Assembly (NCBI GenBank): GCA_018292915.2
Contig: JACVVK020000468.1
Coordinates: 309,501-373,500 of the forward strand
Source of the DNA: Batillaria attramentaria
Taxonomy: Eukaryota > Mollusca > Gastropoda > Batillariidae
Direction: 5' to 3'
Length of the DNA stretch: 64,000 nucleotides
Shown: in pieces, positions 55,180-64,000 of the stretch
Layout of the letters: every line of letters starts with the position of its first letter
Numbering within the stretch: the first letter of the stretch is position 1
Program-made: the position numbers and the translations under genes
The notes under the pieces: model-generated
The model's input: only the letters and a program-made list of their open reading frames with translations
The model's database searches: none
What the model was told of the DNA's origin: nothing

Positions 55180-57110
55180 GTAAAAGCAGGTACAGTTCAT
55201 AAAAGTCACATGGGATAAAAATGCTAAAGGAGTCAGGAGTGGAACATCTTCATTCTAAAATCAACATTTCCTCTGTTAACAACTCACAACAGGACATTTC
55301 AATCAGCCATTAGGCAGACTTTTTGTGTGTTTCACATTCATGTATCCCATCAGTCCAAATATGACTTACATACTGAACTGTTTGGTTTTGCAGTCATTTT
55401 GAGTCTTGCAAAGTCTGGAAATTCAGATGTGAAACCTTTGCCTTGGAGGTATTTGGATACCAATGAATACAGCTTGGTTACACTGTATATAGTATGTGGG
55501 TTTTAATCAATGGACAATTAAGGCCCTTTCACATGGAGAGTGCCTGCAGTGAGCTCGCTCGCTGGCCGAGTGGATTTTCTGTTCACAAGATACCAGCATG
55601 CACTGGATGGACTGCGCTGCCGGCCTGGCGCTAGACAACACACACCTGAAATTTTCAGGATAGCTGACTAACATTTATGCAGCTGTTGCTGAAATTTCGA
55701 CTTTCAAACTTAAATATCTTTGTTGTTAGTCATGTTGTACAATAAAATCATAATCCACATACGTGGCTGTTCGTCTGAACATGATATTGGTGAACAATTA
55801 TGGTACTGTATGTTTGACATACATTGTTGTTCATGAGAAAACGGAAACAAACCAAAACCAAAACCAAAAAGGAAAAAAAAAACATTAAATAAAATAAAAC
55901 ACACACATGCACAGGCCCATGCACACAAGGTTAAAAAAAGAAAAAGAAAAGGAAAAAAGAGTAAAAGCAGGCACAGTTCATGTCACATGGGATAAAAATG
56001 CTAATGGAGTCAGAGGAGTGGAACATCTTCATTCTAAAATCAACATTTCCTCTGTTAACAAATCAAAACAAAACATTTCAAACAGCCTTTAGACACAGAC
56101 CTTTTGTGCGTTTCACATTCTGTCTCCCATCAATCCAAATATGACTTACATACTGAACAAACATACACTGTTTGGTTTTGCAGTTATTTTGAGTCTTGCA
56201 AAGTCTGGAAATTCAGATGTGATACCTTTGCCTTGGAGGTATTTGGATACCAATGAATACAGCTTGGTTAACTGTATATAGTATGTGGGTTTCAATCAAT
56301 GGACAATGAAGGCCTTTTCACATGGAGAGTGCCTGCAGTGAGCTCGCTCGCTGGCCGAGTGGATTTTCTGTTCACAAGATACCAGCATGCACGGGACGGA
56401 CTGTGCTGCCGGCCTGGCGCTATAGACAACACACACTTGAAATTTTCAGGATACTTGACAAACATTTATGCAGCTGTTGCTGAAATTTCAACTTTCAAAC
56501 TTAAATATCTTTGTTGTTAGTCATGTTGTACAATAATCCACATACATGGCTGTTCGTCTGAACATGATATTGGTGAACAATTATGGTACTGTATGTTTGA
56601 CATACATTGTTGTTCATGAGAAAACGGAAACAAACCAAAACCAAAAAGGAAAAATAAAATAAAATAAAACACACACATGCACAGGCCCATGCACACAAGG
56701 TAAAAAAAGAAAAAGAAAAGGAAAAAAGAGTAAAAGCAGGCACAGTTCAGGTAAAAGTCACATGGGATAAAAATGCTAATGGAGTCAGAGGAGTGGAACA
56801 TCTTCATTCTAAAATCAACATTTCCTCTGTTAACAACTCACAACAGAACATTTCAAACAGCCTTTAGACACAGACCTTTTGTGTTCCACATTCATGTATC
56901 CCATCAGTCCAACTATGACTTACATACCGTCAGCTGAACAAACATACACTGGTTTTGCAGTCATATAGAGTTTGCAAAGTCTGGAAATTCATCAGATGTG
57001 AAACCCTTGCCTTGGAGATACTTGGATATGGAAGAATATAGCTTGGTTAGAGTGTATATAGTATGTGGGTTTCAATCAATGGACGATAAAGGCCTTTTCA
57101 CAAGCAGAGT
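55180..57110. repeat. about 770-bp tandem unit, three copies (segment B)
   Basis: Unit starts at about 55,180, 55,961 and 56,730; the third is shortened like the second copy of A. The extra middle copy shows the array expanded or contracted after the A/B duplication. Confidence 0.85.
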
Positions 57111-57369
57111 GCCTGCAGCGTGGCGATAAAAAAGGGACCGTGTTCTAGCCACAGGCGTGGCGACGGCGGCCCAGCGGGGTGTCAGCTAAAAGCGGATTTA
57201 ATTGGCTGGGAGTGCATTTTACCGCTGGTAGGCGTGCAGAATCACCGTGTGTGACAGAGGTTTAAACAGGACACGATATTGCCAGACAGATGTAGGTGTA
57301 GGCCATTACGTTAGGTGCAATGTCCATATGGTGTAACGATGTTGATAGGTGACGTGGAGGTGGCTCTGC

Positions 57370-57535
57370 AGAGGTTCAGCTGCTGACGCCATGGAAGAGA
57401 GGTGTAGATCGAGACCAGCGCAGTTTATCCATGCACTCGTTTTGGTCCAGGTAGAAGGGAAGGCTGGATCCATGCTCTCTAAACTTTTTGTATCATCTGC
57501 TTGTTGTTGAGCGCTGATCTAGGGCAGGTATTTCT
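57370..57535 (-). pseudogene. terminal exon copy in B, frameshifted
   Basis: Counterpart of 38,661-38,817. One inserted base (TTTGTATCATC) breaks the frame after NNKQM. Either A is the functional copy, or the segment is not translated in either. Confidence 0.4.
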
Positions 57536-57724
57536 GAAGGAAAAAAACAATGCCAAATGAAGTACAGGTATTGACCAACATTTCAAGAACAATGACAGTC
57601 ACAACAAGATATGGAAATCTCATTCGTATTACACCTAAACCTGACATGCAACCAGAGACAGAAAACAATCATGATTGATATTATGAGCAATGGTATTTTA
57701 TCAGTGTAGAGCATGCCTACCCTA

Positions 57725-58808
57725 GCTGCAATCAGTTGATCCTGCTGGTCTTCAAGATGGGACTGCTGTAGATCTGGTTCTGCTAGCTGTTTCCGTCTAC
57801 CTCTTGTTGATGCTGGAACTGACTGTGCAGAGTAGCCAGTAAAAAGCGGGAGTTCTGCTGGCTGTTTCCGTCCATCTGTTGTTGATCCTGGAACTGACTG
57901 ACTATCCAGAGTAGCCAGTTAAAAGCGGGAGTTCTGTTGGCTGTTTCCATCCATCTGCTGTTGATGCTGAACTGGCTGTGCAGAGCAGCCAGTAAAAAGC
58001 GGGAGTTCTGCTGGCTGTTTCCGCCCATCTGTTGTTGATGCTGGAACTGACTGTTCAGAGCAGCCAGTAAAAAGAGAGTTCTGCTGGCTATTTCCGTCCA
58101 CCTGTTGTTGATGCTGGAACTGACTGACTGTGCAGAGTAGCCAGTAAAAAGCGGGAGTTCTGCTGGCTGTTTCCGTCCATCTGTTGTTGATCCTGGAACT
58201 GACTGACTATCCAGAGTAGCCAGTTAAAAGCGGGAGTTCTGCTGGCTGTTTCCATCCATCTGCTGTTGATGCTGAACTGGTTGTGCAGAGCAGCCAGTAA
58301 AAAGCGGGAGTTCTGCTGGCTGTTTCCGCCCATCTGTTGTTGATGCTGGAACTGACTGTGCAGAGTAGCCAGTAAAAAGCGGGTGTTCTGCTGGCTGTTT
58401 TCGTCCATCTGTTGTTGGTGCTGGAACTGACTGTGCAGAGTAGCCAGTAAAAAGCGGGTGTTCTGCTGGCTGTTTCCGTCCATCTGTTGTTGATGCTGGA
58501 ACTGACTGTGCAGAGTAGCCAGTAAAAAGCGGGTGTTCTGCTGGCTGTTTCCGTCCATCTGTTGTTGATGCTGGAACTGACTGTTTAGAGTAGCCAGTCA
58601 TAAAAAGCGGGATATGGTTCTGCTGGCTGTTTCCGTCCATCTGTTGTTGATGCTGGAACTGACTGACTGTGCAGAGTAGCCAGTAAAAAGCGGGATGCAG
58701 TCCAGTCTGTGTCCGCTGTGTGGTCACATGCTGTGCCAGGGTTGAGGTAAACGTTGAGTTGGATCCATCTCTTCTGGACTCTGCCTGCCTCTCCAGAATG
58801 GTCCATTT
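57725..58808 (-). repeat. 75/79-bp exonic minisatellite array, third unit of B
   Basis: Matches the array of A at 39,005-40,708, with fewer units. Acceptor TTTTGTTCTGCAG|GCAAATGG at its right end, donor CTAGG|GTAGGC at its left end. Minus-strand frames are open throughout. Confidence 0.75.
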
Positions 58809-59236
58809 GCCTGCAGAACAAATTACAATTTGACTCATTTCACATAGTCAAGCAATATCAAAAACCTGGATACAAAACAATAAACAAAACAAAACAAAAC
58901 AAAAAGACAAACTGTTAAATGATAACACTTCTAAAGCTAGCAGGATACAATGGGAAAAGCTGGTACATACCTATATGGTGACCATTCTCCAGATGATAAA
59001 CTGCAGCTGGTGTCCGATGGTGTCCGCCTGTTGTCTTCCCATCTGTCTTCTTCTGACCCAAGGTGGTCTGGCTGTCGCTATCTGTAGCAATAGAAAACAA
59101 GAATGAATATTCAAGAATATTGATTTGCATACACTTATGAAAATTTGCATTTGTCAAGAGTAAGCATTCTGACACTGATTAAAATCAAAGTAAATGCATG
59201 CAATGAGAAAATGACATACATTTGTACACATGAAAA

Positions 59237-60133
59237 AAGCAGGAGTTCTGCGGGCTGTTTCCGCCCATCTGTTGTTGATGCTGGAACTGACTGACTGTGC
59301 AGAGTAGCCAGTAAAAAGCGGGAGTTCTGCTGGCTGTTTCCGCCCATCTGTTGTTGATGCTGGAACTGACTGACTGTGCAGAGTAGCCAGTAAAAAGCGA
59401 GAGTTCTGCTGGCTTTTTCCGTCCATCTGTTGTTGATTCTGGAACTGACTGTGCAGAGTAGCCAGTAAAAAGCGGGATATGGTTGTGCGGGCTGTTTCTG
59501 TCCATCTGTTGTTGATGCTGGAACTGACTGACTGTGCAGAGTAGCCAGTAAAAAGCGGGAGTTGTGCTGGCTGTTTCCGTCCACCTGTTGTTGATGCTGG
59601 AACTGACTGCATGACTGTGTAGAGTCGCCAGTAAAAAGCGGGATATGGTTGTGCGGGCTGTTTCCGTCCATCTGTTGTTGATGCTGGAACTGACTGTGCA
59701 GAGTAGCCAGTAAAAAGCGGGTGTTCTGCTGGCTGTTTTCGTCCATCTGTTGTTGATGCTGGAACTGACTGTGCAGAGTAGCCAGTAAAAAGCGGGTGTT
59801 CTGCTGGCTGTTTCCGTCCATCTGTTGTTGATGCTGGAACTGACTGTGCAGAGTAGCCAGTAAAAAGCGGGTGTTCTGCTGGCTGTTTCCGTCCATCTGT
59901 TGTTGATGCTGGAACTGACTGTTTAGAGTAGCCAGTCATAAAAAAGCGGGATATGGTTCTGCTGGCTGTTTCCGTCCATCTGTTGTTGATGCTGGGCAGA
60001 GTAGCCAGTAAAAAGCGGGATGCAGTCCAGTCTGTGTCCGCTGTGTGGTCACATGCTGTGCCAGGGTTGAGGTAAACGTTGAGTTGGATCCATCTCTTCT
60101 GGACTCTGCCTGCCTCTCCAGAATGGTCCATTT
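59237..60133 (-). repeat. 75/79-bp exonic minisatellite array, second unit of B
   Basis: Array plus lead exon sequence; one unit near 59,990 is truncated (GATGCTGGGCAGAGTAGCC). Minus-strand reading open in all frames. Confidence 0.75.
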
Positions 60134-60564
60134 GCCTGCAAAACAAATTACAATTTGACTCATTTCACATAGTCAAGCAATATCAAAAACCTGGATACAA
60201 AACAATAAACAAAACAAAACAAAACAAAACAAAAAGACAAACTGTTAAATGATAACACTTCTAAAGCTAGCAGGATGCAATGGGAAAAGCTGGTACATAC
60301 CTATATGGTGACCATTCTCCAGATGATAAACTGCAGCTGGTGTCCGATGGTGTCCGCCTGTTGTCTTCCCATCTGTCTTCTTCTGACCCAAGGTGGTCTG
60401 GCTGTCGCCATCTGTAGCAATAGAAAACAAGAATGAATATTCAAGAATATTGATTTGCATACACTTATGAAAATTTGCATTTGTCAAGAGTAAGCATTCT
60501 GACACTGATTAAAATCAAAGTAAATGCATGCAATGAGAAAATGACATACATTTGTACACATGAA

Positions 60565-61411
60565 AAAAGCAGGAGTTCTGCTGGCTGTTTCCGCCCATCT
60601 GTTGTTGATGCTGGAACTGACTGACTGTGCAGAGTAGCCAGTAAAAAGCGGGTGTTCTGCTGGCTGTTTCCGTCCATCTGTTGTTGATGCTGGAACTGAC
60701 TGTTTAGAGTAGCCAGTCATAAAAAGCGGGATATGGTTCTGCTGGCTGTTTCCGTCCATCTGTTGTTGATGCTGGAACTGACTGACTGTGCAGAGTAGCC
60801 AGTAAAAAGCGGGAGTCCTGCTGGCTGTTTCCGTCCATCTGTTGTTGATGCTGGAACTGACTGACTGTGCAGAGTAGCCAGTAAAAAGCGAGAGTTTTGC
60901 TGGCTGTTTCCGTCCATCTGTTGTTGATGCTGGAACTGACTGACTGTGCAGAGTAGCCAGTAAAAAGCGGGTGTTCTGCTGGCTGTTTCCGTCCATCTGT
61001 TGTTGATGCTGGAACTGACTGTTTAGAGTAGCCAGTCATAAAAAGCGGGATGTGGTTCTGCTCGCTGTTTCCGTCCATCTGTTGTTGATGCTGGAACTGA
61101 CTGACTGTGCAGAGTAGCCAGTAAAAAGCGGGAGTTCTGCTGGCTGTTTCCGTCCATCTGTTGTTGATGCTGGAACTGACTGTTTAGAGTAGCCAGTCAT
61201 AAAAAGCGGGATATGGTTCTGCTGGCTGTTTCCGTCCATCTGTTGTTGATGCTGGAACTGACTGACTGTGCAGAGTAGCCCGTAAAAAGCGGGATGCAGT
61301 CCAGTCTGTGTCCGCTGTGTGGTCACATGCTGTGCCAGGGTTGAGGTAAACGTTGAGCTGGATCCATCTCTTCTGGACTCTGCCTGCCTCTCCAGAATGG
61401 TCCATTTGCCT
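60565..61411 (-). repeat. 75/79-bp exonic minisatellite array, first unit of B
   Basis: Array plus lead exon sequence. Several units alternate with the longer GTCATAAAAAGCGGGATATG variant, giving a higher-order pattern of two unit types. Confidence 0.75.
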
Positions 61412-61947
61412 GCAAAACAAATTACAATTTGACTCACTTCACATAGTCTAGCAATATCAAAAAACCTGGATACAAAACAATAAACAAAACAAAAAACAAA
61501 ACAAAAAGACAAACTGTTAAATGATAACACTTCTAAAGCTAGCAGGATACAATGGGAAAAGCTGGTACATACCTATATGGTGACCATTCTCCAGATGATA
61601 AACTGCAGCTGGTGTCCGATGGTGTCCGCCTGTTGTCTTCCATCTGTCTTCTTCTGACCCAAGGTGGTCTGGCTGTCGCTATCTGTAGCAATAGAAAACA
61701 AGAATGAATATTCAAGAATATTGATTTGCATACACTTATGAAAATTTGCATTTGTCAAGAGTAAGCATTCTGACACTGATTAAAATCAAAGAAAATGCAT
61801 GCAATGAGAAAATGACATACATTTGTACACATGAAACCAGCCACTTCACTGAAAATGAAGTTGTATAAATAAATGAAGACATGCAATGCCAAAAGTTCTG
61901 CACTTACAGGTCGGACCACGTCATCCACTGACATCCATTGCGAACTT

Positions 61948-62112
61948 CCAGAGGGGGACACCGTCCAGAGGGCACACCGTCCAGAGGGGCACACCGTCCA
62001 GAGGGGCACACCGTCCAGAGGGGCACACCGTCCAGAGGGGCACACCGTCCAGAGGGGCACACCGTCCAGAGGGGCACACCGTCCAGAGGGGCACACCGTC
62101 CAGAGGGGCACA
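61948..62112. repeat. 17-bp minisatellite, ten copies (segment B)
   Basis: CCAGAGGGGCACACCGT units, one of 16 bp; A has seven. Confidence 0.9.
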
Positions 62113-62508
62113 TCAGAGTTGTCCAGAAATTGGTGTGAAGGGTGAACCGGTTCATCTCCTTAAGCTGCTCCACCGCCGGCTCCAGTCCACCCTACAAACC
62201 ACCAAACAGAATAAATCATGAAATCATTGAAAAATAATTGAAAATAAATACTGGCCTTATTCATCTGGTGTGAAGGGTGATCCGGTCTATCTCCTCGGGC
62301 TGCTGCGTCCCCTCTCCATGGTGAGGTCCTGCAACTGAGACTGAAGAAAAGTGCTGCAGTCAAGTCAAATCAATTGTCTAACATGCATGCACAAACATCC
62401 TAACCCCTCCCCCTTCCCTCCTACACCCCTCTCCCAACCCTCCCCCCCCCCCCTCCCCAACCACCAGCCTACTCTACAAACTACAGTACCAAACAAAATA
62501 AACCATCT

Positions 62509-62652
62509 ATCTCCTTGGGCTGGTCCCTCTCCTTGGGCTGGTCCCTCTCCTTGGGCTGGTCCCTCTCCTTGGGCTGGTCCCTCTCCTTGGGCTGGTCTTC
62601 TCCTTGGGCTGGTCCGTCTCCTTGGGCTGGTCCGTCTCCTTGGGCTGCTGAA
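62509..62652. repeat. 18-bp minisatellite, eight copies (segment B)
   Basis: CTCCTTGGGCTGGTCC(C/G)T units with one 17-bp member, which is also present in A at the equivalent place (A has seven units). Further one- to three-unit relatives at 62,955-63,005 and 63,293-63,350. Confidence 0.88.
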
Positions 62653-63673
62653 TCCTCTCCCAAGGGGTGCGGTCCTGACCTGCAACTGAGACTAAAGCAG
62701 AGTGTTAAATTCAAATTGAAAAAATAATCTAACATATATACAAAAACATCCTAATCATTCTCACACACACTCACAATCTTTCACACTCCATTCAGTCTCT
62801 AAATGCTAGCCCCCCCCCCCCCCCACCTAACCCTCTACCTACCCCAGGACCCGCTAACCTTCTCCCCAGCCTATGCTAGCCTACACAAAGGAAAGAAAAA
62901 CTCAAAATGATACTGGCCTTTTTTTGTTGGCATGAAGGGTGATCTGGTCCATCATCTTGGGCTGGTCCATCCCTTGGGCTGGTCCGTCTCCTTGGGCTGC
63001 TCCGTCCTCTCTCCTGGGGTTTGGTCCTGACCTGCAACTGAGACTAAAGAATAGTGCTGAATTCAAGTTGAACAAACAATTTAACATACACACAAAAACA
63101 TCCTAATCATTCTCACACACACTCACAAACTTTCACGCTCCATTCAGTCATCTAAATCCTACCCCCTCCCACCACCCACCTAACCCTCTACCTACCCCAG
63201 GACCCGCTAACCTTCGCCCTAGCCTATGCTAAACTATACAAAAAGAAATAAACAAAATGATACTGGCCTTTGTTGAAGGTTGATCTGGTCCATCTCCTTG
63301 GGCTGGTCCGTCTCCTTGGGCTGGTCCGTCTCCTGGGGCTGGTCCGTCCTCGCGCCGGGGGTCCAGAGGGCTAAGGTTAACCTGGGGCTAACCTAACCCT
63401 AAGCTGCAACTTTTGCAACTGCAAGAAGGACCGATTAGTTCCAATCGAATATGGTAACAGAAAAACATGCAAAAACATCCTAAGCAGACTCACACACATT
63501 CAAACCGCTCATTCACTCTCCATTCAAGCAGCTAAATCCTATCCCCCCCCACCTACACCCCCTCTACCCAACCCTCCCCCCCCCCTCCCCCACCACCAAC
63601 CTACACTACAAACTAGAAGAAGAAGAAAAACCCATGAAGAAAACGACCACTGACCTTGCTCAACCTGTCTTAC

Positions 63674-63698
63674 CCTGCAGTACAGGGAGTTTGCCCAT
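63674..63698 (-). CDS. possible start exon of the A/B unit, copy B
   Basis: Identical to 44,047-44,071: GGACCATGGGC start, MGKLPVLQ, donor CTGCAGG|GTAAGACAGG. If spliced to an acceptor after AACCTTAG at about 63,370, the frame here gives ALWTPGARTDQPQETDQPKE, in register with the DQPKE repeats. In A one missing G breaks that register. Confidence 0.35.
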
Positions 63699-64000
63699 GG
63701 TCCAATCAGACGTCAACCCGGGTTCAGCTAAGGTAGAAGGCCACGCCAGCTTTTGACCTCCCAACGTCTCGGTTTCTCTTGCTTCAATGAGCACATTTCA
63801 CAGTTGTTGTTGGTTTTTTTTTCTCTCTCTGGTTTCCTGTCGTCAAAAACAAACTCTACTGACTGCACGTGCAACAAAAACAACGAACAACTCCGCCACA
63901 ATCGCTCAATGGTAATTTGATGGAAGCGCAAAACGACATGACTGAAAAATAGATGTTTGGCGTAATGATTACATAGAACTGAATTTTTTTTCTCCAAGAT

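Larger units (their letters stand above)
51885..64000. repeat. large segmental duplication, copy B
   Basis: Second copy of 33,920-44,374, direct orientation, running beyond the window. It is at least 1.6 kb longer over the shared part because it has one more 770-bp unit, one more exon-intron minisatellite unit, three more 17-bp and one more 18-bp repeats. The rest is very similar, suggesting a recent event. The LINE that abuts A on the left is absent here. Confidence 0.95.

Overview
The window is eukaryotic DNA from an intron-rich animal genome. It has very long CA/GT and GA/TC microsatellites, homopolymer G/C runs, several retrotransposon families, tRNA-derived SINEs, and host genes present only as scattered exons. 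A dermatopontin-like gene, a CRAL-TRIO (alpha-tocopherol transfer protein-like) gene, a type-B carboxylesterase exon and RTE-type LINEs suit a lophotrochozoan, most likely a gastropod mollusc. That assignment is inference. There are no operons, CRISPR arrays or bacterial features.

Layout. 1-1405 is a sandwich of RTE LINE, Tc1-like transposon and RTE LINE. 1400-8000 and 16.8-24.5 kb are dominated by three large dispersed repeat families (R1; D1/D2/D3; SINE A). 8.2-13.5 kb holds host exons on the minus strand: a frameshifted short-chain dehydrogenase exon, a signal-peptide exon inside an inverted-repeat element, and three dermatopontin exons with matching phase-1 introns. 10.7-11.5 kb is a degenerate tandem repeat rich in TGACCTTGA half-sites. 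21.5-22.6 and 25.6-25.9 kb carry 3' ends of other LINEs. 26.87-33.92 kb is one nearly full-length, frameshifted, two-ORF LINE on the minus strand; near its 5' end sits a 532-bp RTE deletion derivative with a perfect 13-bp target-site duplication.

The most striking structure is a large duplication. Segment A (about 33,920 to at least 44,374) is repeated as segment B (about 51,885 to the window end). Both look like the same minus-strand transcription unit: splice-like exons, a family of related mini-exons, and exonic minisatellites of 17, 18 and 75-79 bp. The minisatellites and a larger exon-intron unit differ in copy number between A and B. The 7.5 kb between them holds a new miniature transposon with a 9-bp target duplication, the first exon of a carboxylesterase (+), two unrecognised terminal exons (+), and the first three exons of the CRAL-TRIO gene (-). 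The rest of that gene is not visible.

No function can be assigned to the A/B unit from sequence alone. Splice sites are read by eye and exon boundaries need transcript support.
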